The translations under genes were made by a program, and so were the position numbers. A stretch of 64,000 nt of DNA from HGM04593 sp045647885 (lineage in GTDB: Bacteria > Bacteroidota > Bacteroidia > Bacteroidales > Bacteroidaceae). Of this stretch, positions 23,336-31,761 are shown in pieces. Every line of letters starts with the position of its first letter. Positions within the stretch are counted from its first letter, which is position 1. The notes below the pieces were generated by a model, which was given only the letters and a program-made list of their open reading frames with translations, was not told the DNA's origin and searched no databases. Where the stretch lies: assembly GCA_045647885.1 (NCBI GenBank), contig JAZRMX010000006.1, positions 42,578-106,577 on the forward strand, written 5' to 3'.

Positions 23336-25399
23336 ATGAAAAAGACTATACTATACATACTTGTAGCACTATTTTCGGGCATTGCTACAGCACAGAACAC
23401 TGAAGGTCTCGGATACGGCGAGACCTTTAACCCTTTTGACAAGGTACAGAAAGACAGCAGCAAAAGGAACCTTAAGATACCGATGGAAATACACCAGTGG
23501 CACATTGACAAGACCTTTGGTGAGATAATTCCCGTTAATGCCGACACGTTGCAGTATATGTACCAGAACTGGCACCAGACCGAGGGTATGAACGGCGAAT
23601 ACAACTTCCTTGGCAATATGGGTTCTCCTCGCCAGTCGCGTATATTCTTCAACCGCGCAAGCAACACCGTGTTCGATTTTCTTGCTCCCTACGACTACTT
23701 TATGACAGAGCCCGAAGAGCTCTTTTTCACCGATACAAAATCGCCATACACCAACCTCACCTACCACACATCGGGCAGCCGTGTCGATGGTGATGACCGT
23801 TTCAGAGCCTATTTTGCCACCAATGCCGGCAAGAAGTTCGGAGTGGGCGGAATGTTCGATTACCTCTATGGCCGTGGCCGCTACGACAACCAGTCGTCGG
23901 CTTTGATGAATTTTTCGCTTTTCTCTTATTACAGAAGCGACAAATACAATTACCACCTCCTGGCAAGCCGCTACCATATGAAACTTGCCGAAAACGGCGG
24001 TATAGTAAATGACGACTACATAAAACGCCCCGAGGAGACCGATGGCTCAAACAGCAACTTCAGCCCGGCCGATATTCCTGTGAATTTCACCAGAACCTGG
24101 AACCGCAACGAGATATACTCGGCATACTTCACACACAACTACAACCTCGGATTCTACCGCGAAACAGTAAAAGAGAGTGCAGACAGCACTGATGCTGCAA
24201 AGACCGTTGATTACGAAGAAGCGAGAGAGTTCGTGAGCGTGGCACGCATTCTGCACACAATGGAATTCAAGACCGGTAAACGTCAGTACCGCTGCTATGA
24301 CCAGCCCACAAATTTCTATGCCCATAATTTCATAGAGCCCGACGATATGGACCAGTACAACAACATCTCGCTCGAGAACAGGGTGGGAATATCGTTGCGC
24401 GAAGGATTCAAAAAATGGGCATTCGCCAACATCACAGCATACGCATCGCACAAGTACAACCGTTACACCATGCCCGACACCATTCTGTTTGCCGGCAACG
24501 AATATGCGCGCAAATACAACGAACACACGGTGGCAATAGGAGGTATAATAGAGAGCAGGCTTAACAATCTTGTAAAGTACAAGGTGCAGGGCGAGAGCGC
24601 CATTTCGGGCGACGACATCGGTGCATTCTCTTTAGAGGGAGAGGGAATAATGAACCTAAAACTATGGGGAAAAGGATTACAACTGGAGGCTCACGCCTTT
24701 GTAAAAAATAACCGTCCCTCGTTCTACTACCGTCACTTCCACTCCGAGCACTACTGGTGGGACAATGACGATATGGACAAGGAATTCAGGACAAGAGTGG
24801 AATTAAGAGCCAACATTGAAAGGACAAGAACAAAAATAAAGGTGGGCATTGAGAATATCAAGAACTATACCTACCTTGCCAACAATCCCGTAAGCAAGAA
24901 CGGATATTCCTTGAGCAATATCACAGTGAACCAGGCAGGGGAAAACCTGCGTGTATTCTCGGCAACACTCAACCAAAGCCTTAAGCTCGGCATACTCAAC
25001 ATTGACGCTGAAGCCACCTACCAGCACAGCAGCAACGAAAACGTGTTGCACCTGCCGGCTCTCAACCTGTATGCCAACACGTACATAAAATTCAGAATTG
25101 CAAAAGTGCTGAACACAGAGCTCGGTGCCGACGTGCGCTACTTCACAAACTACTTTGCCCCGGACTACTCACCGGCACTCGGGCAGTTCTATCAACAGGC
25201 ACCCGAAGGCAAAGTAAAGCTTGGAGACTACCCCATTGTAAGTGTATATGCAAACTTCCTGCTCAAGCAGACACGTTTCTATGTAAAATACCAACACATA
25301 AACGAGGGCAGCGGAAACAGGAACTATTTCCTTGTACCGCACTACCCTGTGAACCCGGCTATCCTATGGATTGGTCTTTCGTGGAACTTCTACAACTAA
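23336..25399 (+). CDS. Putative porin, Porin_10 family
   Basis: 687 residues with a signal peptide (about 1-19). The mature protein is a long series of amphipathic strands rich in Tyr/Asn/Phe, with the Porin_10 landmarks FNRASNTVFDFLAPYDYF (about 102) and SPYTNLTYHTSGSR (about 137), ending in a barrel-type aromatic terminus. Expected in the outer membrane as a 16-22 strand barrel; solute unknown. Located 3 bases after the small membrane protein gene and 6 before the oxidoreductase gene, so cotranscribed. There is no TonB box or plug domain, so it is not a TonB-dependent receptor. Confidence 0.85.
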   Translation: MKKTILYILVALFSGIATAQNTEGLGYGETFNPFDKVQKDSSKRNLKIPMEIHQWHIDKTFGEIIPVNADTLQYMYQNWHQTEGMNGEYNFLGNMGSPRQSRIFFNRASNTVFDFLAPYDYFMTEPEELFFTDTKSPYTNLTYHTSGSRVDGDDRFRAYFATNAGKKFGVGGMFDYLYGRGRYDNQSSALMNFSLFSYYRSDKYNYHLLASRYHMKLAENGGIVNDDYIKRPEETDGSNSNFSPADIPVNFTRTWNRNEIYSAYFTHNYNLGFYRETVKESADSTDAAKTVDYEEAREFVSVARILHTMEFKTGKRQYRCYDQPTNFYAHNFIEPDDMDQYNNISLENRVGISLREGFKKWAFANITAYASHKYNRYTMPDTILFAGNEYARKYNEHTVAIGGIIESRLNNLVKYKVQGESAISGDDIGAFSLEGEGIMNLKLWGKGLQLEAHAFVKNNRPSFYYRHFHSEHYWWDNDDMDKEFRTRVELRANIERTRTKIKVGIENIKNYTYLANNPVSKNGYSLSNITVNQAGENLRVFSATLNQSLKLGILNIDAEATYQHSSNENVLHLPALNLYANTYIKFRIAKVLNTELGADVRYFTNYFAPDYSPALGQFYQQAPEGKVKLGDYPIVSVYANFLLKQTRFYVKYQHINEGSGNRNYFLVPHYPVNPAILWIGLSWNFYN

Positions 25400-25405
25400 A
25401 GAGCT

Positions 25406-26386
25406 ATGAACATATCGATTAAATGGGGTTTTATAGGTTGCGGAGAGGCTACAGAAAAAAAGAGTGGCCCTGCATTCAACCTGGTAAAAGGTTCCGAAGT
25501 GGTAGCCGTAATGGGACGCGACAAAGAGAAGACTAAAGAATATGCACGCCGCCATAACATCCCCCACCACTACACCGACGCACAGGCACTTATTGATGAC
25601 CCGAACGTCAACGCCATATACATAGCAACTCCCCCATCGTCACACGCAACGTTTGCCATAATGGCTATGAAAGCCGGCAAACCCGTGTATGTGGAAAAAC
25701 CACTTGCAGCGAGCTACGAGGACTGCGCACGAATTAACCGTGTATCAAGGGAGACCGGCGTTCCTTGCTTTGTTGCATACTATCGCCGCTATCTGCCCTA
25801 TTTCCAGAAGGTCAAGGAGCTACTCCCACTCATAGGACAAGTGCTCAACGTGCAAATACGCTTTGCAGTTCCACCACGCGACCTCGACTACAACCGCGAC
25901 AACCAGCCCTGGCGCGTTAACCCCGAGATTGCAGGCGGTGGTTATTTCTATGACCTGGCACCACACCAGATAGACCTTTTGCAAGAAATGTTCGGCTGCA
26001 TACTCTTTGCCGAGGGATATGCCACCAACCGTGGCGGTCTCTACCAGGCCGAAGACACCGTAAGCGCCTGTTTCCAGTTCGAGAACGGCATACCCGGTTC
26101 CGGCTCCTGGTGTTTTGTTTCCGATGAATCATCGAAAGAGGACCGCATTGAGATTTTCGGACGCAAAGGCAGCATTAAGTTCTCGGTATTCACATTCGAG
26201 CCCATAATATACAAAGGAGAGGATGGTACAAAGGAGTACAGCATACCCAACCCACCTTATGTGCAATTGCCGCTTATAAGAAACATTGTAGAACACCTGC
26301 AACGCAAAAGCAACTGCACCTGCGACAGCATAAGCGCCACACCCACCAACTGGGTTCTCGACAAGATTCTGGGCAAAATTTTCTGA
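25406..26386 (+). CDS. Gfo/Idh/MocA family NAD(P)-dependent oxidoreductase
   Basis: 326 residues. Residues about 1-120 form a Rossmann fold with WGFIGCGEATEKKSGP (glycine motif G-x-G-x-x-T/A) and the family EKP motif in VYVEKPLAAS near 100. The C-terminal alpha/beta domain (about 125-326) contains GGGYFYDLAPHQIDLL, holding the conserved His used in sugar oxidoreductases. It likely oxidises or reduces a cyclic sugar or inositol derivative, substrate unknown. It is cytoplasmic, an outlier in an envelope operon. The stop codon overlaps the next ATG (TGATG), so translation of the DUF4421 gene is coupled. Confidence 0.9.
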   Translation: MNISIKWGFIGCGEATEKKSGPAFNLVKGSEVVAVMGRDKEKTKEYARRHNIPHHYTDAQALIDDPNVNAIYIATPPSSHATFAIMAMKAGKPVYVEKPLAASYEDCARINRVSRETGVPCFVAYYRRYLPYFQKVKELLPLIGQVLNVQIRFAVPPRDLDYNRDNQPWRVNPEIAGGGYFYDLAPHQIDLLQEMFGCILFAEGYATNRGGLYQAEDTVSACFQFENGIPGSGSWCFVSDESSKEDRIEIFGRKGSIKFSVFTFEPIIYKGEDGTKEYSIPNPPYVQLPLIRNIVEHLQRKSNCTCDSISATPTNWVLDKILGKIF

Positions 26387-27492
26387 TGACCGGCAACAGC
26401 ATACACAACCATGCAGCACGCATAGCAGCATTCATTGCACTGCTCTGCTGCAGCCTTGTGACCAAAGCACAGATAAAAGAGATAATTACCGACTGGCCAC
26501 ACAACGTAATTATCGATTACACACAGAAAGGTCTCCACAAAGCCGAAGAGATTATCGACGAGAAACTAGACAAGAAGGATTCATTATATGTGGTACCCAA
26601 CATATACAATATGACCGTGATGACGCAGTATTCATACAACTACGAATACTACCGTTTCACCTCGAGAGACAACAGCCAGAGCATCTCACTGCGCCCCGAG
26701 AATGGAAATAAAATGGGGTTGTACATAGGCTGGAAGTGGCTGTACCTCGGCTGGAGTTTCGATATGACCAAAAACAATGCAAAAGAGGACATAAACTTAA
26801 GCTTCTACACTGCAAAACTTGGTATAGACCTGCTCTACCGCCGACGCGACAGAGGATTCAAGCTGTATGAAACCGAAGGCTTCACAAACGACTACGGACA
26901 AAAGATAAGGGATTACAGAAGAGCCTTCGATGGTTTCAGCACAATGCAGAAAGGCATAAACGTCTACTACATATTCAACAACAAGCGTTTCTCATACCCT
27001 GCAGCGTACAGCCAAACAACAAACCAGCGCATAAGTGCCGGTTCATTTATTCTGGGGCTCACATACAACGAGCAGACCTTCAGGTTCAACTACCAGAATA
27101 TTGACCCCAAGCTGCTTGCAAGACTAAACAGCGAACTCAAATTCGAGAAAGTAAAATACAAGGACTTCTGCATAAACTTCGGATACTCCTATAACTGGGT
27201 TTTCGCACGCAACCTGCTTGCCAATATCTCATTGACACCGGGGCTGGGATACAAGAATTCCTCGCTGAAGATCAACGACAGCAAGGAATTCATATCAAAC
27301 ATAAATATAGACTTCATTACCCGTGCAGCAGTGGTATACAACAACAGCCGTTACTATATAGGCGCCTCTTTCGTATCCCACACATACAGCTACCGCAAAA
27401 GTAAATTAAGCGTAATAAACGGTTACGGCACAATAAATGTCTACACAGGCATCAATTTCTGGAGGAAGAAGCCAAAGGATCAGAAACGGTAA
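26386..27492 (+). CDS. Exported DUF4421 family protein
   Basis: 368 residues with a signal sequence (about 8-29). The DUF4421 region starts about residue 70 and includes MGLYIGWKWLYLGWSFD near 113 and QNIDPKLLARLNSELK near 240, with many beta strands and an aromatic C-terminal third, consistent with an outer-membrane barrel. Role unknown. The first codon overlaps the stop of the oxidoreductase. The last 13 bases overlap, tail to tail, the 3' end of the FadL-like gene on the other strand. Confidence 0.82.
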   Translation: MTGNSIHNHAARIAAFIALLCCSLVTKAQIKEIITDWPHNVIIDYTQKGLHKAEEIIDEKLDKKDSLYVVPNIYNMTVMTQYSYNYEYYRFTSRDNSQSISLRPENGNKMGLYIGWKWLYLGWSFDMTKNNAKEDINLSFYTAKLGIDLLYRRRDRGFKLYETEGFTNDYGQKIRDYRRAFDGFSTMQKGINVYYIFNNKRFSYPAAYSQTTNQRISAGSFILGLTYNEQTFRFNYQNIDPKLLARLNSELKFEKVKYKDFCINFGYSYNWVFARNLLANISLTPGLGYKNSSLKINDSKEFISNINIDFITRAAVVYNNSRYYIGASFVSHTYSYRKSKLSVINGYGTINVYTGINFWRKKPKDQKR

Positions 27493-29033
27493 CCCAAACT
27501 GAAAACAAGACTGCTGCGATTAACAGAGACACTTGCGGCGGGGTTATAGAAATCGGTATCGTAATAATTGTAGAATTCGGCCTCCTGCATAGCAAGCTTA
27601 TAAGCGACATCGAGATACAGGTTCTTGTTTCTATAACCAGCACCCAGAGTTACAATATTGGTTTCGTAACTGTTCACGAAGTCGGTCTTTGTGTCGGTAA
27701 ACATAGTAACAGCCTTCACCGCCTCTTTCTTAAAGGGAGCTGTCATATGGTTGAAACCGCAGCAGAATGAGAAATTATCGTTGATATTGAACAGCGCACC
27801 CACGCGGAAGATGTGCTGCGCATCCATATTTTCCTTTACCTCATCTACCATATCCAGAATCTCTCCGCCACCGGCATATTCAATTTTCGCTGTTGAATAA
27901 TCGACATATTCATATTCTGCATCCACAGCCACGAACTTGTCAAAAGTATAGGATGCCGAGAGATTGAAACGCCAAGGGGTAATATAGTCATAATCGACAT
28001 AAAGGTCATCGCCGTAAGAATAGGCATCACGGGTATCGATAACATAACCGTCGGGGCATATCATAGTGGCCGCTGTGCGCTCTGTGAGCGAATACCAGGT
28101 GGGCGTGTGTACTGAGACACCTAACTTTAGGGGAGAATACTCGAAAGGACGGAATATGGCACCGAATTTCACATTCACACCTCCACCGCTTACATTATAG
28201 TCATTCTTTATGGTATAATAGTTATTGCCAAGCTCGTCAAATTCCGAATATTCGGAGTAACGTGTATAGTCGACAGAAGTTGTACCAATGGTCAATCCCA
28301 AATAAAGTTTGTCGTCGACATTGGCAGATATATTCAAATCAACCTCGTGAACCCCACCCTTCTCCTTGGAATAATACTCCATCATTGTGGGATATAATCC
28401 CTCAACATTATCCATATTTTCAGGAACATAGAAAAGGTTTCCATTGCTGTCCAGCAAAGCAGACTCGGAAGTCATCAACCCCAGCCAGGGATACGAGAAT
28501 GAGGTATAATCTTTGTAGTCGATATAATCGGCATAGTCTCCGGCATTCACATAGGAATTGTACAAGGCATACTGCTGTGAAAACAAGTTGGTCTCATTGC
28601 CATTCTGGCGCAACAAAGAGCCCATTGCCCCAAAGGTGGCTGAAAGATTATTGCGACGACGATAATTGACAGCAAAGTTCACATACTTTACAGGACCTAA
28701 CTGAGGATTCATTGCAAGAACAAGACCGGCATTGTCAATAGAAAAAGTTGTTTTGTCGCTCTTGGTAGTGAAACCTCCAAAATCGGCACTGTTCCCAATT
28801 GTGTTCAAGCCCATAGAAACCACAGCGTCGTTGGAACGGTAAAGACCTATACCGGCAGGGTTTGTGGAAATAACCGAGATATCGGTACCTAAAGCACTCA
28901 TAGCTCCACCCATACCCACGAAACGCGCCGTGCCGACAAGGTCGGAACCTACAAATCGCATAGGATCATAACTGTTCTGTGCCATTACATTAATCGCCAG
29001 CAAAGAGGCTAAAAGCAATATCTGTTTCTTCAT
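27480..29033 (-). CDS. FadL/TodX-type outer-membrane transport protein (OMPP1 family)
   Basis: 517 residues with a signal peptide (about 1-18). The mature N-terminus DLVGTARFVGMGGAMSALGTDISVISTNPAGIGLYR matches, in two blocks, the OMPP1 N-terminal hatch (GAMSALG and NPAGI are hallmark). The remainder is a barrel of 14 or more strands with a C-terminal aromatic residue. FadL-type channels take up hydrophobic molecules across the outer membrane by lateral diffusion; the ligand here is unknown, and the frequent annotation hemin receptor is not supported by sequence. It converges with the DUF4421 gene (13-base overlap) and follows the low-complexity exported protein gene by 30 bases. Confidence 0.85.
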   Translation of the reverse strand: MKKQILLLASLLAINVMAQNSYDPMRFVGSDLVGTARFVGMGGAMSALGTDISVISTNPAGIGLYRSNDAVVSMGLNTIGNSADFGGFTTKSDKTTFSIDNAGLVLAMNPQLGPVKYVNFAVNYRRRNNLSATFGAMGSLLRQNGNETNLFSQQYALYNSYVNAGDYADYIDYKDYTSFSYPWLGLMTSESALLDSNGNLFYVPENMDNVEGLYPTMMEYYSKEKGGVHEVDLNISANVDDKLYLGLTIGTTSVDYTRYSEYSEFDELGNNYYTIKNDYNVSGGGVNVKFGAIFRPFEYSPLKLGVSVHTPTWYSLTERTAATMICPDGYVIDTRDAYSYGDDLYVDYDYITPWRFNLSASYTFDKFVAVDAEYEYVDYSTAKIEYAGGGEILDMVDEVKENMDAQHIFRVGALFNINDNFSFCCGFNHMTAPFKKEAVKAVTMFTDTKTDFVNSYETNIVTLGAGYRNKNLYLDVAYKLAMQEAEFYNYYDTDFYNPAASVSVNRSSLVFSLGYRF

Positions 29034-29063
29034 AGTAATTTTTGTTTTAATGTAAGTGTAAAC

Positions 29064-29951
29064 TTATCTGCGACCACCGCGTGAAACACCGCCACGTGAA
29101 ACAGGCGTTCTGTTTCCCGAGTGGGAAGAACCACTGCGGTTCACGCTGGTACTGCTTCTTCTGTTATATGTCGAGGAATTGGAACTGCGCTGTGATGCCC
29201 CTTTACGGTTTTCGGTATGCGAGTTACTTACAGCAGGCCTCTCCCTCTTCTCCCTTACCTGTCTTTCGGCAACACCGACATTATTGCTCTTGCGTTCATT
29301 GCGGTTATTCCCATTAACCAGACCATTTGCAACCGGGCGTCTGCCGGCAGTATTGTCGGCCCTTGATGATGCTACCGGAACACGCCCAACCGTTGCGCCC
29401 TTTGCTGCATTGGCAACCGGTATGCGACGGGCATCGGTAGCCCTCTTTACACCACCATAGTGGTGCGGCGTATAGGAATGCACGGGCGCAGCGTGCCAAT
29501 GCCCGTAGAGGCCCGAATAGTAGTTATAGCTGCCGTAGTGCCAGGAATAGTCCCAGTAGGAATCCCAGAAAGGATCATAGTGATAATATGGCGAGATGCT
29601 CCAATACCAGGGGCTGCCCACAACAACCATCGTGGGGTTATGGAAACGCACAATTCTGGTTGTGTAGTTATAATCGTCGACATACAGAGCCGCATCATAC
29701 ACATCCTCGACATAAACCTCTTCGGTCACATATGTACAATCCCTTGGAACAACCTTTACACGACGATTATATTCGTCGACATCGCGGTTGTTTCCATTAT
29801 CTACAACACCCCATTCATCATCCTCTTCGGCCGAAAGAACCTTTTCAACATCCTTCAACTTTACCTCTTTTTTAGGAACATAGAACATATCGTTCACCTG
29901 CGCACATAATGACAATGGCAATAAAAACGCCAATAACACCAAACGTCTCAT
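29064..29951 (-). CDS. Exported low-complexity protein, Tyr/Trp/His-rich middle and Arg/Ser/Asn-rich tail
   Basis: 295 residues from ATG 29951, where MRRLVLLAFLLPLSLCAQ is a clear signal peptide. The open frame reaches 30014, but that start overlaps the -7 box at 30014-30021. Mature domains: an acidic segment (about 30-60), a short folded-looking stretch, then about 110-165 dominated by Tyr, Trp, His, Ser and Gly, and from about 170 a disordered basic region with repeated RRPVAN, RIPVAN and GRVPVAS-like pieces, ending SRGGVSRGGRR. No family recognised. Possibly an envelope scaffold or nucleic-acid/polyanion-binding protein, but this is only composition. Confidence 0.7.
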   Translation of the reverse strand: MRRLVLLAFLLPLSLCAQVNDMFYVPKKEVKLKDVEKVLSAEEDDEWGVVDNGNNRDVDEYNRRVKVVPRDCTYVTEEVYVEDVYDAALYVDDYNYTTRIVRFHNPTMVVVGSPWYWSISPYYHYDPFWDSYWDYSWHYGSYNYYSGLYGHWHAAPVHSYTPHHYGGVKRATDARRIPVANAAKGATVGRVPVASSRADNTAGRRPVANGLVNGNNRNERKSNNVGVAERQVREKRERPAVSNSHTENRKGASQRSSNSSTYNRRSSTSVNRSGSSHSGNRTPVSRGGVSRGGRR

Positions 29952-30013
29952 AATATTATACTTTAAAAAGGGTTTCTTTTTAAACAATGATGCATACACA
30001 CCATCTGATGTCA

Positions 30014-30021
30014 CAAAAATA
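30014..30021 (-). promoter_or_regulatory. -7 box upstream of the low-complexity protein gene
   Basis: Minus-strand TATTTTTG, 63 bases upstream of the start at 29951; the -33 region is only T-rich. Confidence 0.45.
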
Positions 30022-30087
30022 GATATAATATCACAAAGAAAAAGGGGGAAATACCTATTATAGCAGAGGGAAAACCCTATAAAAGCA

Positions 30088-30117
30088 ACAACGGCTACAC
30101 ATTCGTGTAGCCGTTGT
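30088..30117 (-). terminator. Terminator of the ilvDBNC operon
   Basis: Perfect 13-base stem ACAACGGCTACAC/GTGTAGCCGTTGT with a 4-base loop, 23 bases after the ilvC stop. The minus-strand tail is TGCTTTTA, a short U-tract. Confidence 0.8.
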
Positions 30118-30139
30118 CTTATAAATTATAATGAGAAAA

Positions 30140-31183
30140 TTACTTATTCTCGGGACGAAGCTGACGAACAACCTCTGCAGTACGCCACATCTCGCTATCG
30201 TGGAGAGCTTTAAGCTCCTCGTTGAGTTTCTCACGATAATCGGGCTGTGAGTTAGAGTCGATTGAACGCTGAGCCTCTTTACCAGTCTTAACTGAATCGT
30301 ACAACTGATACATAACAGGCTTGATAGCATCGTGGAAAGGAGTCATCCAATCGAGAGCACCACGCTGTGCAGTTGTAGAGCAGTTAGCGTACATCCAGTC
30401 CATACCGTTCTTTGCGAACAAAGGCATAAGTGACTGTGTAAGCTCCTCAACAGTCTCGTTGAAAGCCTCAGAAGGAGTATGACCGTTCTCACGCAATACC
30501 TCGTACTGAGCCAAGAGAAGACCCTGGATAGCACCCATCAAAGAACCACGCTCACCGGTGAGGTCAGAAACAGCCTCACGCTGGAAAGTAGTCTCGAACA
30601 TGTAACCAGAACCGATACCGATACCGAAAGCAATAACGCGGTCAAGAGCCTTGCCTGTTACGTTCTGGTAAACAGCGTATGAAGAGTTCAAGCCACGACC
30701 CTCGAGGAACATAGTACGCAAAGAGGTACCTGAACCCTTGGGAGCAACCATGATAACGTCGATGTCAGCGGGAGGAACAATACCTGTACGGTCGCTCCAG
30801 TTGATACCGAAACCGTGAGAGAAGTAAAGAGCTTTACCTGCTGTCAAATAAGGCTTAACTTTAGGCCAAATAGCAATCTGAGCAGCATCTGAAAGCAACA
30901 TACAAACGATAGTACCCTTCTCGGCAGCCTCCTCGATAGAGAAAAGAGTCTCACCGGGAACCCAACCATCTTTAACAGCCTTGTCGTATGTGCTACCCTC
31001 ACGCTGACCAACGATTACGTTGAAACCGTTGTCACGCAAGTTGCAAGCCTGACCGGGGCCCTGAACACCATAACCCAAAACTGCAATAGTTTCGTCTTTC
31101 AAAATCTCACGAGCCTTCTCCAAAGAAAACTCTTTAGGGGTAATCACGTTCTCGATTACGCCACCAAAATTCATTTCTGCCAT
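30140..31183 (-). CDS. ilvC: Ketol-acid reductoisomerase
   Basis: 347 residues. NADPH-dependent isomeroreduction of 2-acetolactate or 2-aceto-2-hydroxybutyrate. The Rossmann loop GYGVQGPGQACNLRDNG (about 37-53) precedes VGQREGSTYDKA, whose Arg and Ser select the NADP phosphate. GERGSLMGAIQG (about 206) and FNETVEELTQ (about 239) provide the Mg2+ ligands. Short class I form, C-terminal knotted domain single. Last gene of the operon, 24 bases after ilvN; strong preferred-codon usage. In Bacteroides species I recall an acyl-ACP thioesterase gene often sitting between ilvN and ilvC; it is absent here. Confidence 0.96.
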   Translation of the reverse strand: MAEMNFGGVIENVITPKEFSLEKAREILKDETIAVLGYGVQGPGQACNLRDNGFNVIVGQREGSTYDKAVKDGWVPGETLFSIEEAAEKGTIVCMLLSDAAQIAIWPKVKPYLTAGKALYFSHGFGINWSDRTGIVPPADIDVIMVAPKGSGTSLRTMFLEGRGLNSSYAVYQNVTGKALDRVIAFGIGIGSGYMFETTFQREAVSDLTGERGSLMGAIQGLLLAQYEVLRENGHTPSEAFNETVEELTQSLMPLFAKNGMDWMYANCSTTAQRGALDWMTPFHDAIKPVMYQLYDSVKTGKEAQRSIDSNSQPDYREKLNEELKALHDSEMWRTAEVVRQLRPENK

Positions 31184-31207
31184 AGTTTAATTTAATTTAG
31201 TTATTTG

Positions 31208-31756
31208 TTATTTTATTGTTTTTCGTTTTGCATCTTCATCAAAAAGATGGTCACTTAAATTCACATTAACATCGCGTGTAATTGCCACACGACCCGACTT
31301 TACGAACTGCAACACACACTGCTCGGCTACGAACTCTTTATACAAGCTCATAACCGCATCGGTCTTACCGGTTTTCTCCACCACTGTATATGTAGAGTTT
31401 ACCTCAATAACACGTGCGTTGTTGTGACGTATAATCTTTGATATCTGTTGATTCTCGAGCAAACGAGGAGTTGACAGCTTATACAAGGCAACCTCCTGTA
31501 TGAAAATCTCGTTATCGGTAAAATAGTAAGCTCTGAGAATATCAATCTTCTTCTCCAAACGCTTTGTCACGCGCTCAATAAGCCACTCTGTGGTCCACAA
31601 AGATATTGTATATCGGTGAACACCCTCCACATTTGAAGAGGAAACGTTCAAAGTTTCGATATTCATCTGGCGACGGGTAAATTCGGCCGTAACCTGATTA
31701 AGCATTCCGGCAAGGTTCTCGGAATAGACAATAACAGTATATAGTTTCTTCTCCAT
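31208..31756 (-). CDS. ilvN: Acetolactate synthase regulatory (small) subunit
   Basis: 182 residues. An N-terminal ACT domain (about 1-78), containing VYSENLAGMLNQVTAEFTRR with the N-x-x-G-x-L/M valine-binding pattern, is followed by the ALS_ss_C domain (about 85-170). It binds the IlvB catalytic subunit and confers valine feedback inhibition. The gene is 5 bases after ilvB and 24 before ilvC. A short acidic/basic C-terminal tail is additional to the domain. Confidence 0.93.
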   Translation of the reverse strand: MEKKLYTVIVYSENLAGMLNQVTAEFTRRQMNIETLNVSSSNVEGVHRYTISLWTTEWLIERVTKRLEKKIDILRAYYFTDNEIFIQEVALYKLSTPRLLENQQISKIIRHNNARVIEVNSTYTVVEKTGKTDAVMSLYKEFVAEQCVLQFVKSGRVAITRDVNVNLSDHLFDEDAKRKTIK

Positions 31757-31761
31757 AATGC

